Shown here one piece after another: positions 34,972-45,640 of a DNA stretch of 64,000 bases. Origin of the DNA: Porphyra umbilicalis (lineage: Eukaryota; Rhodophyta; Bangiophyceae; Bangiales; Bangiaceae); contig KV918920.1 in NCBI GenBank assembly GCA_002049455.2, positions 104,043 to 168,042 of the forward strand, given 5' to 3'. Each line of letters opens with the position of its first letter. The first letter of the stretch is position 1. The notes under the pieces are model-generated. The model saw only the letters and a program-made list of their open reading frames with translations. It was not told where the DNA came from and did not search any database. A program made the translations under genes and the position numbers.

Positions 34972-35366
34972 TGTAGCATATCTCTGCTCCCAATTGGCAA
35001 TTGGCCACGAGTAGCCCCCTTGACTGGCCGAATCCACGGATTTGTGTGACTCGGCTTGTGGCACGCTCTTTGGGGGGTTACCTCCGCATTGTTTATTTTT
35101 TATTGTTTGTTTGCTTGCCTGTCTTATCTGTCTGCCGGCACTCATTACGATCGCTTGTGATCGGACGGTCGATCGACCGGTGCCCTCGTTTGTATTAAAT
35201 CACCGTGGGTGCGGGGTCGCCGTCGTGGGCGCCACCCGGCTCCCCATCGGATGCCCTTCAACAAAAGGTCTTCTTCCTCGCCGCGACGGCGATAGAACTC
35301 GCTTTATTGCTTGGCTACGGTCGGTCTCAGTACACTGGTAATTGAACTAACGTTCTTAATACCACA
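34972..35366 (+). repeat. Gypsy 5' LTR, copy A
   Basis: 395 bp, TGTAGCAT to ATACCACA. Closely related copies occur at 42124-42517 (+) and 59401-59794 (-). Its first part differs at about 20 positions from the other two; its end is closer to the copy at 59401. Confidence 0.85.
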
Positions 35367-35371
35367 TTTAG

Positions 35372-35387
35372 TGGAGCAGCAGGGGAG
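35372..35387 (+). other. Candidate primer-binding site, gypsy copy A
   Basis: TGGAGCAGCAGGGGAG begins five bases after the LTR and starts with TGG, as expected for pairing to a tRNA 3' CCA. The matching tRNA was not identified. Confidence 0.45.
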
Positions 35388-35596
35388 ACCCTCGCCTTCA
35401 CCGTGCCTCGCGGCACGGTGTCCCCGAGAACTTTCTCGCTGCCTCGTGGCATTGTGACGGTGTCGATACGGTCGCTTGGCGCGCGGGGCGTAAGCCATCG
35501 ACTTGTGTGCGTGGTGCCGGGGGCACCACGGTTGAGATCTTCGACGTTGGCGCGCACGGCGTAAGCCAAGTCGGAACACTTTGTTCAGGTCCCAGT

Positions 35597-36184
35597 ATGT
35601 CTACTGATGGTACCGGCGGCACTCGGCGAGCCAGAGATGGCAAGTTGCCAGCTGGCTACCGGCCGCCGGGCGGGGGACAAGGCACTCCTGCCGCCTCCGA
35701 CGCCCCAACGGACGGTGCTCCAACTCCTTCCATCCCTGCGGATCAAGCCGCCTCTGGGCAGATGCAGGTGGTGGAGAGCCTGAAGGCGGCCGTTGAAGCA
35801 CTTCAGCGACGCCTAACGGCCCAAGAACAGACTAACGAGTCTCTGGCGCGAGCCAATGACAAGTTGGTCGACGACGTCGAGGCCCTGCGCAAGGTCGACT
35901 CCCATGAGGAGGAACGCCGTGAGGCTAAGTCTCGCCGCCAGTCGGGCGACAAGACCAAGAATGTCAAGAAGACGAGCAAGGCGACTAAAGGCAAGTCCGT
36001 CCACAAGGACGATCCGACTAGCGCCGCGCCTTCCTCATCTTCCGATGACTCTGCCTCTGGGTCAAGCCCGACGTCGTCAGACGACGACAACCCCAACGCG
36101 ACGGACACGTCCTCTTCAGACGATGGCCACGGGCCTCCTAGGGTATACCTTGTCTGGCATTGGCCGAGACGGCCAACGGCTTAA
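35597..36184 (+). CDS. gag: Gypsy gag, N-terminal fragment
   Basis: The ATG at 35597 (MSTDGTGGTRRARDG) opens a frame of 195 codons. A Pro/Ala-rich start is followed by a coiled coil (about 65-115, EALQRRLTAQEQTNESLARA), a Lys/Arg-rich patch and a Ser/Asp-rich tail. No capsid major-homology region or CCHC knuckle is left. The frame ends at 36184, where sequence from the region before integrase begins, so the deletion junction lies near 36140-36200. Gag packages element RNA; this remnant could at best self-associate. Confidence 0.65.
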   Translation: MSTDGTGGTRRARDGKLPAGYRPPGGGQGTPAASDAPTDGAPTPSIPADQAASGQMQVVESLKAAVEALQRRLTAQEQTNESLARANDKLVDDVEALRKVDSHEEERREAKSRRQSGDKTKNVKKTSKATKGKSVHKDDPTSAAPSSSSDDSASGSSPTSSDDDNPNATDTSSSDDGHGPPRVYLVWHWPRRPTA

Positions 36185-38310
36185 GAACGGGGAGGTACAC
36201 GGGTACCGACACACCGGAACCGGTCGAGTTCGACGATGTTGTCGGAGCACAACAAACAGACGCCTTCTGCGTCGAGATGTCCACTCGCGTGGAGCGCGGA
36301 ACGGCCAAGGCCTTCTTCCGCGATGAGCATCACGCTCTGTACCGCCGTGCGCCTTACGGCAATCAACTGGTTATTCCAAAGTCTCTACGCGAACGCGTGT
36401 TGACCCTCGAGCACCACGCAACCGTGGCCGCCCATCCTGGTATGAACCGGATGTATTACACAATGCGTAAGGCATACTACTGGCCTTCAATGTTGACGGA
36501 TATTCATTCGACCATCACCAAATGCACAACGTGTGCGCAGAATCGCCTCGCCTTGCGGCGACACACCACGCCCTTGACAATGTTCCAGGCTACCGAGCCT
36601 CTCACGGAGCTGTCCGTTGACATCTTTGGGCCCATCCCGGCCTCCAAGAAGGGCAACCGCTTCATCTTGGTTATCACCGACCGCTTCGCCAATCTCACCA
36701 AGTGCGTCGCCTTGCGGCGAATCACGGCTATGTCAGTGGCGTCAGCCATCATCGACGCGTGGGTGTCAGCCTACGGGCCACCGGACCGGATCCTATCGGA
36801 CCAACGGCCTCAGTTCATGTCGAACTTCTTCATCGCTGTGATGAAAATGCTTGGCATTGAAACGGTTCGCACCACGGCGTATCATCCCCAAACCAATGGG
36901 CAAGTCGAACGGTACAACCGTACCATGGCTACTCAGCTGCGACACTACGTCGCCGACGACCCATCACGATGGGATGAGCTACTCCCGGTAATCACCATGG
37001 CGTATAATAGCCAACCACATCGGTCGACGGGCATCGCCCCATTTGAGCTCGTAATCCCAAGGCGGATCCCCAACCTCACGGTTCGCAACTTGCCCCCGGG
37101 CACTCCGCTTACCAATACGGAAACGCTCAAGGATGGGTCACCCCTAGCTCGCAAGCGCGAGTTCATGGCCCGCCTGCGCAAGCAGATCCCCATCGTGGTC
37201 GAGGCCTTGCGTAAGACGCAACAACGTTACAAACGTAACTTCGACCATCGGGTCGCAACCCGCAATGCGGACGTCAAGATCGGCGACTACGTATACACGA
37301 CCAACCACGATCGGCAAAAAAAGCTGCAAAGCAAAGCCATTGGCCCCTTCGTGGTCGTTGACGCAGACGCGGATGCCTCCACGTTTGTCATTGACATTGA
37401 CGGCGAAGAGAAACGCGTTAGCAGTGACCATGTCACCCCAGCTCCTCGTCCAACGACGACGGACACGGTTCCACACCCCCTGCTAGATGGTATAGACCAA
37501 CGCAAGTCACCCCCGGCAACTGCCGATGAGTATGTGATCGACAAACTCCTAGGCTTACGCCAGACGGGTGACAGCTATAGCGCTAAGGTGCGCTGGTTCG
37601 ACTACGGGTCGAAGGACGACACCTGGGAACCCCTGGAGAACCTCCCCCGCAACCTGGTGGTGCGCTTCCTTCGACAGAAGAAGAAGCATGTACCGGGGTA
37701 CGAGTGGCAAACGCCAACGCGACGAAGTCGCCGACAGGCCGGGCTCACAACTGTGGCCAACATCGTCATGGACTCCACGTGGATACCCACTATCCAACAT
37801 GTCCATGTTACCGGTGACGGAGTTATCCACGCCGATGTCTCTTGGACAGAGTCAAGTACCGACGTTGCAATTAAGGAAATAATTCCTGTTGCATGGCTCA
37901 AGTCCACTCTGCCGTCCATGACGCGCAACTTTGCGTATGATCCACAACTTGCCTTGCGGCATTTCTCTCGGCTGAACCGTGTTTACGGCCCGTACACATA
38001 TGTGTGGCCGAAATCCGCACAGGCGACACTGATCGGGAGCGATCCCCCTGTACCAGTGCTCCCCAACGGGTTTCTGGTACCTCCGGTACAACAGTTGGAC
38101 TCAGTCCTTCGACGCTTGGTAAGAACCACAGAAGAAGCAACCGTGGTAATACCACAATGGACCAACACCAGTTGGTACGCTACTGCCATACGTGCATGTT
38201 TCGAGTACGAAGTGCTTTTATCAGCAGACTCAAGGGATACAAATCCCACAACATGGGCCATGATGGCCTGCCACTTCCTTCATCGCTATGACGATAAACA
38301 GAAAAACTGA
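36160..38310 (+). CDS. pol: Gypsy integrase with C-terminal chromodomain (pol remnant)
   Basis: The open frame holds a HHCC zinc-binding site (LEHHATVAAHPGMNRM to CTTCAQN), then the DDE core: VDIFGPI, LSDQRPQF and NGQVERYNR carry the two Asp and the Glu. A GPY-type region follows (LQSKAIGPFVVVD), then a chromodomain near residues 450-505 (VIDKLLGLRQTGDSYSAKVR, DDTWEPLENL). This combination defines chromoviruses, whose chromodomain directs insertion to marked chromatin. About 200 further residues have no recognised domain but are conserved in copy B. The 5' part of pol is missing, so the ATG at 36160 is nominal. All catalytic residues are intact. Confidence 0.85.
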   Translation: MAETANGLRTGRYTGTDTPEPVEFDDVVGAQQTDAFCVEMSTRVERGTAKAFFRDEHHALYRRAPYGNQLVIPKSLRERVLTLEHHATVAAHPGMNRMYYTMRKAYYWPSMLTDIHSTITKCTTCAQNRLALRRHTTPLTMFQATEPLTELSVDIFGPIPASKKGNRFILVITDRFANLTKCVALRRITAMSVASAIIDAWVSAYGPPDRILSDQRPQFMSNFFIAVMKMLGIETVRTTAYHPQTNGQVERYNRTMATQLRHYVADDPSRWDELLPVITMAYNSQPHRSTGIAPFELVIPRRIPNLTVRNLPPGTPLTNTETLKDGSPLARKREFMARLRKQIPIVVEALRKTQQRYKRNFDHRVATRNADVKIGDYVYTTNHDRQKKLQSKAIGPFVVVDADADASTFVIDIDGEEKRVSSDHVTPAPRPTTTDTVPHPLLDGIDQRKSPPATADEYVIDKLLGLRQTGDSYSAKVRWFDYGSKDDTWEPLENLPRNLVVRFLRQKKKHVPGYEWQTPTRRSRRQAGLTTVANIVMDSTWIPTIQHVHVTGDGVIHADVSWTESSTDVAIKEIIPVAWLKSTLPSMTRNFAYDPQLALRHFSRLNRVYGPYTYVWPKSAQATLIGSDPPVPVLPNGFLVPPVQQLDSVLRRLVRTTEEATVVIPQWTNTSWYATAIRACFEYEVLLSADSRDTNPTTWAMMACHFLHRYDDKQKN

Positions 38311-38454
38311 GAAGTGGATACAAACATGTCAAACGACAAACAACAACAAGACGAAGAAACATCAACACCCTAAAAAGGCGTAAGACCCCGACATTTGTCA
38401 ACCCCACCCCCCCCACCGGGGGCAACCGAGCAAGTCACGGAACAGTGAACCTCG

Positions 38455-41372
38455 CTACTCCTCGTCGTCACGACGACGCGATTCCCGGCGGGAATCGCGG
38501 CTCGCGCCAACACTGGCCGCCGACTCCTGCGAGACACTACGCGCACGCGTGTTGCGCGCCGAGTGCGGAGCCCCCGTCGACGGGCTTCCGCCCTCGTGGG
38601 TCCGACGACCAAGGATGCTCTGCGCGTTGAAGCGCGCCGGCGCGGCCTCCTCCTCTGGCTGGATAGCCTCGAGGTGCTGGGCGAAGCGCCCGTAGTTGGC
38701 CTCGCCGTCAACGGCGCGAGCCACGGCCTGTCCAATGATGGACAAAGCCGACTCGACACCCCGTCCGTCCGCGCGCTCTACAGCGGTACGCAAGCCTGCG
38801 ATCTGCTCGACCCAGGCGTTAGCCACCGCCGACAAGGCTGCCCCGCGGGGCGCGCGAGCGCGTACATCGCGCGCGCGCGCCGACCCAAACAAGGCAACCG
38901 CCGCGGTGGAAGACGCGCGGGTCGGCCAAGTGGCATCCACCGACCGGGGCGGAGATGGCGAGCGATCGCGCCGCGGAGTACGCGGGCGGTAGCGGCCCTC
39001 GCGGGCGTCGCCAACGGCGTGAGCCCAGGTCCGACGACCACGACGCCACACCCCGGGATGGTTCGAAGTAATTCGAGCCATCGGGAGTGGCGCGTTTGGG
39101 TCCAACGCCCAGTCGAAATCGACACAAGGGTGGCGAAGGCAAAAGCCGTACTCTTTGGTCGGGTCGACCGTGACCCGCACCTGACGGGCTTCCCCGGAGT
39201 CGCGGTCGCGCCAGACGACGTCCTTAAGGACCTCCCGCCAGGGAAACGCCGTCACGGCTTGACGCATCTTTCCGTACAAGACGTACTTGGCTTCGCCGTC
39301 GGGCGCGTCCTTCAACTTGGACGTATGCAACGCGTCGAAATGACGAAGCGTCCTATCGTCCAAGTGGACGAAGAGCTTGTCCTCCTGTAGGGTGTGAACC
39401 CACGCAGCAACTAAGTTGCAGTAGTACTCGGAGTACACCTCCTGCCAGACGGAGCTGTAGGCGTTGCGCAACGCATACGCCATGTACAACACCACCACGG
39501 GGGTCGCCACCCACAACCCCGTGTGGGGCTCCCAGTCCGGGATAGGCGGAAGCCAACGGGACAAGTCGAACGCCCGTGGCGCACGGAGAAATCCAGCCGC
39601 CCACGCGGTGGGCATCAACTCGCGACCGCGAAAGAAGCGCGCGTCAGCGGCCCGACGGTGGTCGGATGGGAACATCGGCAGCAGAAAGGGGTTCGGCAAC
39701 CCGGTGACCCGCGGACTGCGGTCATGCTCGACGTTGTCGTTCTCCTCGTGCTTCACCAGCGCGAGCTGCTCGAGGTACGGCTCCAGACCGGAGTCGTGCC
39801 CGAACGGGACCGAAAGGTCCTCGGCGAGAGCCCGCTTGAGGAAGACGGCCTTCGGCCAGTTGCGCAGCAAGCGGCAAAACGAGTTGGCCGCCGCCTCGAT
39901 CGACTCTGTACCCTTCACAGGGAACATAAGCGCATTGGCGTAAACCAAGCGGTGGAACGGGTGCAAAGGCACTTGGTGGCGCACAGGGGTTGTCAGGATA
40001 TGCTTTTTGGGCCGTAATAGGGTACGGATACACGCCGATCCTTCGTATCTGATTACAGATAACTCCCTCATGTGAGATCCGGATCAGGATATTAGCCTCC
40101 GGAACCGGATATTTGAGTGCAATATGTTCGTATCCGGATACGACTATTGGAACCGAATATAATCCCCCAAGTCCGACGGACAGCTCAATTACAGCCCAAG
40201 AAGAATGCCATCCGGTCGTCATTCGAGTGATGAATGGACGTCAGTACGACTTGAAATCCACACTTGATTTCAACGCCCCAACGGGCGCCGTCGAGGCGGT
40301 TCCCCGCCGTTTGTGTAAACGGACGTCAGAATGACGGTTCCGAATCTCTTGTTACACTCTGACAACAACGCAATCAGGTTGAGTTGCGTGATTGAACGGT
40401 TCCTCCCGGGTCGGGCTGGATCGCCGCTCGTCGCTGCCAAAAAGTTCGGTCATTAATTCCACGATTGTCGGCACGCGAAAAGAGAGGTCGACTATGTTTA
40501 ACCAGAATTCGCCAGGCGCGGGGAGCCTCATAACCGTATGTAACCCTGTATCCTGACTCTCATATCTTCGATACGGATCCGATGTAATCTTGCAATTTCT
40601 GTCGGACGGGATAGATATATCCTCACCTCCTTTTCTCAGAATGCATTTCGGATATGCGTCCCCGGCTCGTATCCGAAGTGGATACGGATATAATGCACGG
40701 ATATATTCCTCGGGGATACATCCATGACAACCTTTGGTAGCGCACGACCTCGTTGCAAAACGACATCACCTCGTACACACGACGCTGGGGGCCCTGGTTC
40801 CCAAAGTACGCGTCCCCATGGACCTCGGCCACGCGGTCGCCCGCGTGGTCCGGCAACCCGGCTTGTGCCATCATGTCAACGAAGTCGGGCAACGCCTCGT
40901 AATGCGCGTAAACACGGCGCGTGTGCGCAAGAGCGCGGTTGCGCACGCACATTTCGTACAGACGGTATTCGGTGACCCTCGGGACCCCATAAACCACCTC
41001 CACAGGTTCCGCGTGTGCGTAGTCCGAGCCGCGAGGCCGAAACTGGCGCAAGACCTCCGGGTCCGTGGAGCAATCCACTTCCGGATGGCCCCCCGCGGCG
41101 GCATGCGCCCCGTCCATGACCACGCCGCCACCGGCAACGCCGCCGTCCACCGCCATCGCGGCCGAATCCGCCATAGAGTTGGCCGTTCGGGGGTGTTTAA
41201 TCTGGCTCTCGCCGCCGGGTTTGCCGCGCTTGCCGCCCTTGCCGCCCTTGCCGCCGTCGCCGCCGGGCTTGCCACGCTTGCCGCCCTTGCCGCCGTCGCC
41301 GCCGGGCTTGCCGCGCTTGCAGCCGTCACCGCCGTGCGCGCCGCCCCCCCTCCACCCACCGCAAACCCACAC
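38455..41372 (-). pseudogene. Antisense extra ORF of gypsy element, copy A, split by hAT insertion
   Basis: On the strand opposite pol, between pol and the 3' LTR. The 5' part (41372 to about 40737) has a Gly/Lys repeat region (GGKRGKPGGD) then MADSAAMAVDGG and a globular stretch with LYEMCVRNRALAHTRRVYAH. The 3' part (39983 to 38455) has a conserved globular region (PFHRLVYANAL, FCRLLRNWPKAVFLKRAL, YLEQLALVKHEENDN, LRHFDALHTSKLKDAPDGEA), an Arg/Ser-rich section and the acidic end RRRDDEE. The 753-bp insert plus its 8-bp duplication is 761 bp; removing it brings both halves into the same frame. Copy B has the same protein with independent lesions; over about 290 residues only about 15 differ. 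No family recognised. It may be a captured gene or an accessory protein, or a host gene carried along. Confidence 0.65.
39984..40736. mobile_element. Non-autonomous hAT-like element A
   Basis: 753 bp with imperfect terminal inverted repeats CAGGGGTTGTCA and TGACAACCTTTG. It is flanked by 8-bp duplications GTGGCGCA (39976-39983) and GTAGCGCA (40737-40744), one mismatch. Copy B of the host element has the uninterrupted site with a single GTAGCGCA on the corresponding strand. Inside are many GGATAT/ATATCC-type motifs and no coding frame. 8-bp duplications and CA-G ends are hAT features. Confidence 0.75.
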
Positions 41373-42123
41373 TCACCGGGTCCGCAACCTCGCGGTTTGC
41401 CATCTCGCGGTGGCGCACCCCTACTCAACCTTGCCGTTAGGCCGCGACCTGTGCGTGAGCACGAAGACATGGCATGACCCCGTGCCGACAAAACGCGGAC
41501 CCGCGCCCCGGCTTTCGCCTCGTCGCCGAGGAAGTCAGAACCCCAACGAGGTCAGCGCCTGCCGGCAACGACGATGACCACCCAGCAAGTGCTGCACCGC
41601 GCACACGACTCGGTGGTAACCGGTCTTGAGGTGCGGACCCCACCCCCACTCTGGATAACACGGACCCGCGTCCCGGCTTTCGCCGTGTCGTCGAAGTAGT
41701 CAAAACCCCGACGAAGGAGGCGCCACTCGGCGCCGACGACGGTCGCCCCAACACGTGTTGCACGACGCACCTGCACATCAACGGGTCTTAACCCCGACCT
41801 TCGTCGCCCGTCAACCGGCCGCCTGGCCCCCACGCCCTCGCCGACGCCGACCCGCCTGCGCGGGCGCGCGTACGCGCAAGCGCCGATCGGACCCGCAGCG
41901 CCAGCTGCCCGCCACCCACGCCCACGCGTGCGTGGCCGGACGGTCGCGACCGACAACGGTGAACCGCCACCTCCCCCCAATCAGGACTGGGCGGCGCACC
42001 CCCCACGGCTCCCGCCGCCTGGGCAGTTGCGCCCGCGCGGGCCCGTAAGAGGCCGCGATCGCCCAATTGGGTTTCAGCATCCTCGGATCTCACCGGGACG
42101 GTTCGAATCACGCGATGGAGGTA
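41373..42123 (+). other. Gypsy 3' internal non-coding region, copy A
   Basis: Conserved with copy B (about 59795-60735, apart from a solo LTR there) but in several phases, so probably untranslated. It includes the expected upstream end of the antisense ORF and a weak purine tract (GATGGAGG) just before the 3' LTR. Confidence 0.5.
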
Positions 42124-42517
42124 TGTAGCATATCTCTGCTCCCAATTGGCAATTGGCCACAAGTAGCTCCCTTGACTGACCAAAGCCCATGTATTGTGGG
42201 AATTGGCCTGTGGCACGCCCTTTGCGGGGTTACTTCCGCATTGTTCATTTTTATTGTTTGTTTGCTTGCCTGTCTTATCTGTCTGCCGGCACTCATTACG
42301 ATCGCTTGTGATTGGACGGTCGATCGACCGGTGCCCTCGTTTGTATTAAATCACCGTGGGTGCGGGGTCGCCGTCGTGGGCGCCACCCGGCTCCCCATCG
42401 GATGCCCTTCAACAAAAGGTCTTCTTCCTCGCCGCGACGGCGATAGAACTCGCTTTATTGCGTGGCTACGGTCGGTCTCAGTACACTGGTGATTGAATTA
42501 ACGTTATTGATACCACA
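42124..42517 (+). repeat. Gypsy 3' LTR, copy A
   Basis: 394 bp, TGTAGCAT to ATACCACA. In its first 130 bases it matches the LTR of copy B (59401-59794) better than the 5' LTR of its own element. Confidence 0.85.
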
Positions 42518-44460
42518 CCGGCGGCGGCCGCCCCCGCCCCGGGCGCCGCCGCGGGCAAGTGGCAAACAAGAAGGGTTTTGTCCCGAGGGCGCGGAGGCAC
42601 CGCAAGCATAGAGGGGATGTGACTGCTGCCAGGAGAACAAGAACTCGCGTCAAGCAATGGACTCAAGAATGCAAATACAATGCACAAGCCATACGATCTG
42701 TCCGCACCCTGCGTCTCAGTCCGTCATCATCAGAATGCCTACCTACAGCACAGATGGCTGTCGCGAGCAATAAAAACCCAGCAAGACCAGAAGAAGATCA
42801 CAAAGAACAGGAACACCACCAGTAAGGCTTAGACCACCGCCCCCCGTCCCTGGACCCGCCCCCACTATGCACTCAACCCACCTCAGACCCCCCCCACCTC
42901 GCAGAGCCATCCCTTCCCGTGAGCTACCCGTCCCGGATCCCCCCTGCGCGCGATCTGCCGGCTCCCCCTCCTTCAGCTTAGATGCACAAAAATAATGGCA
43001 GCGGTAGAGATGTGCTCTACGATCAATGCAGGAAAAAATCAACTGCAGGTTGCGGCGGGGCGATGGGGGAGGCGGCAGTGGACGGGACTATTACGTCGTC
43101 CACGACGGCCATGGTCCTTGCTTATGTGGGCCGACTTCAATTTAAAATTGGCTGTGCACGAGTCTTGAAAATATGGTTAACAAAAGCAAGCAAAATGCGG
43201 ACTTATTAGAGTTTCATGAAAACCACTCTTGTCCCAGTCTTGTTTTGTGCCGGCAAAATTGAGCAGCGTGCAAAATATTGAACGTGTGTGATTCGGAGGA
43301 CTATCCTCAGGATTAAATAACAACCCACTGTGTAGTACAGCGCGACGCATTTCAAATTGAGCTGAATTGGGTCCAGTTCACATATTCGCGGGGTTACTTG
43401 CCCGGTGTACTTGGTACCCCAGCGCACTTCCTCGGGGGGGGGGGGAAGGGCTGTACACCCCCTGCCCGGGCCTTCCTGGGGGGGGGTGGGGGGGGGGGGG
43501 CGGCCTGTACGCCCCGCTTCCGCCCCCGACCCCGCCCCCCTCCCCGCCCCCGCCCCGGCCCCCGCCCGCCACCTGCCGCCCCCGCCCCCCGCCCTGCCCC
43601 GCCGCCGCCGAGCAAACACAAGCAGCAAACACAAACATCACAAACACCAAGCAGGCAAGAAAACGAAGAGAGGCCTTTCCTCGCATAACAAACACAAACA
43701 GTACAAGCTTAAATAGCACAAGCAAACAAAGGAGAAAAAGAAAGCAGACTAGGACGAGTGGCTCGCCGTCGCCGGGACGGTGAAATCAGAGTCCGAAGCA
43801 ATGCTCTCCTTCACTCCTCGCGCCCCCGACGACCGGCGGCGGTCCTACGTTCCCTTCTTCGGCCGCCGCACCAAGTCCTCTTCCTCGTCCGGAATGGGCC
43901 GGTCGAAGGGGTTCATGCCCCAGATGGGCACCTGCGCAACGGGCCCCACCCCGCTCCTGCACGACGCGGCAAGCGAGGCACCGAAGGCAGCGGCGGAGTC
44001 GATGCAGAGGTCGCTGCGTCACTGCGGCCGGTCGCCGTGACGCCGTCCCCCCCACCGCTCGCGTACGGGCCGTCCCGCCAATACCGCCCGCGCAAACGCC
44101 ATCCGCGTCGTCCCCTGCACCTGCGCCGTCCGCGTCGGCGCCGACTGCGTCGGCGCCGTCTCCCCTAAAACCACCCGCGCCGCTCGCGTCGGCTTCGTTT
44201 CCCACAATGGTACGCGTCCCCGCGTCTGCGCCATCGGCGTCACTCCCACGGTGACGGGTGCGTGGTGCACCGCGGCAGGTCGGACGACGGGGGCTCGGCC
44301 CAGACCCAGCACCATCGGCGCCCTCCTCGCCGCCCTCCTCACCAACCCCCCCTCTGCTCTTCTTGCAACCACCTTTCTCGCCGCCACCTTTCTCGCCGCT
44401 ACCCTCCTCGCCGCCACCCTCGCCGCAACCGCCCTCCTTCACGTCTTCGTCGGAGTCTAG
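42518..44460. other. Intergenic, low-complexity, no supported gene
   Basis: A GC-rich start, an AT-richer stretch (about 42640-43400), then C/G-run-rich DNA (43430-43600). On the minus strand around 44440-44000 a Lys/Glu/Gly-rich open frame occurs just after the stop of the gene at 44461; it may be a low-complexity coding piece but nothing confirms it. Confidence 0.4.
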
Positions 44461-45640
44461 CTAGACCACTTCCGCCTTCCCAGCCGGCACCCACGCGTGC
44501 ACCATGTCCTTGAGGCTGTCAATTTCGTGCTCCGTCACGTCGACGTCGTCCACATTGGAGTTGACGTTGATTCCGAGCCTGGGGGCATCCTTCCCCCCGG
44601 CATCAAGACGAAGCGGTGGGGGATAAACGCCCGGTCGTCTTCGTCTTCGTTGTTCTTCATGAATCCTGCCCAGTAGTCCCCCGACTCATCGACCACCACG
44701 TGCAGGTACTGCATCTCTTTCGCCCACACGACGAGGCCGGCCTTCACCCTGGCTCCGTGCAGCATATTCCTGCGGCCGTTGGCCTTCAGGTACTCAAACT
44801 CGAGGGATCTGAGAATCTGTGCGAGCCCACACCCACAAACACAAGCAGGCACAACAGAGCACAAACAGCCGCAGTAGAAAACAAAGACACTCCAGTGCAG
44901 TCTTCAGTCGTCAGCTCTAGCACACAAGCAGGATGCACGACTGTAGTCCCTCGAAGAACATGTACATCACACTCACATCACACACACCAATCCCATCAGT
45001 GAACGCTCTACACATGCCCTCCCACATCAAACATACGTTGCTCAAGAGAAACGCAAAGGTACCAAGTGTGACAGAGATGAGCGTCTTGCCGTCCGGCTCG
45101 TCGAGAAAGGTGTACTTGTCGCGGTCGCCGCCGCAGTGAGCCGCGAGCTCGAGGTAGACAGAAATGACCCCTCGTCGCGCCCTCGGCCCCCTGAGGTAAT
45201 CGCGTCCATGCACGAAGTTGTCCAGCTGCTGGTGGTCACCCATGTAGGCAGCGCCCCGGACACACCCCCGGTTGATAGCTTCCTTGGCGTAGAGTGCACG
45301 TTGATGCGTGCCTTGCCAAGCCACGGCTTAAGGAACCTTTTGGTAGGGCGCTGGTGGGGGCTGACGGCGAGGACGCTGAAATCGACGTCGTTCAGCAGCT
45401 TCTCCGCGTCACTCTTCCGAACTTTGGTACCGTCCATCACGATCTGTTTCAGGAAGCGCTCCAGCGTCTCGCGTGAGTGCATCACGTCGTTGTTGCACTT
45501 TGTTGCGAGGATGAGGCCGTGCATGCGCTGGAAAAGACAGCTGCGCAGCGTCTGTATGCGGAACTTGACGAGCCCATCCCCGCCATAACTGCTGCTCTCG
45601 TCCCCAGAATCGTCGGCGGTTCTGCCAACGTGCTTGTTCG
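44461..45640 (-). CDS. Unrecognised two-exon protein with frame breaks, 5' end uncertain
   Basis: On the minus strand a natural-looking chain starts near 45640 (ADDSGDESSSYGGDGLVKF) and continues through RMHGLILATKCNNDVMH and MDGTKVRKSDAEKLLNDVDF. Near 45300 the reading shifts phase, then goes on with LYAKEAINRGCV and DKYTFLDEPDGKTLISV. An intron of 220 bp (45036-44817, GTATGT to GCACAG, phase 0) joins to ILRSLEFEYLKANGRR and YLHVVVDESGDYWAGF. A second phase change falls on a C6 run (44593-44598); across it the chain ends AWVPAGKAEVV, stop at 44461-44463. No start codon is evident. It could be a domesticated or transposon-derived gene or a pseudogene; no family can be named. Confidence 0.5.

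Larger units (their letters stand above)
34972..42517 (+). mobile_element. Ty3/gypsy chromovirus-type LTR element, copy A, internally deleted
   Basis: Bounded by LTRs at 34972-35366 and 42124-42517. Inside, in order: primer site, gag fragment, integrase with chromodomain, then an antisense ORF of more than 2 kb interrupted by a hAT-like element, then a conserved non-coding 3' part. Protease, reverse transcriptase and RNase H are absent. Bases flanking the two LTRs (CAGAC before, CCGGC after) do not match as a target duplication, and the LTRs differ most in their first 130 bases. The element is therefore deleted and possibly recombinant. Copy B (59401 onward) shares the 3' half in the opposite direction. 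Confidence 0.85.

Noticed and set aside
42502-42517. TGGTATCAATAACG on the minus strand at the gypsy LTR end, resembling an initiator-Met primer site
   Set aside because: It lies inside the LTR on the wrong strand relative to gag-pol and is not kept in the other two LTR copies.
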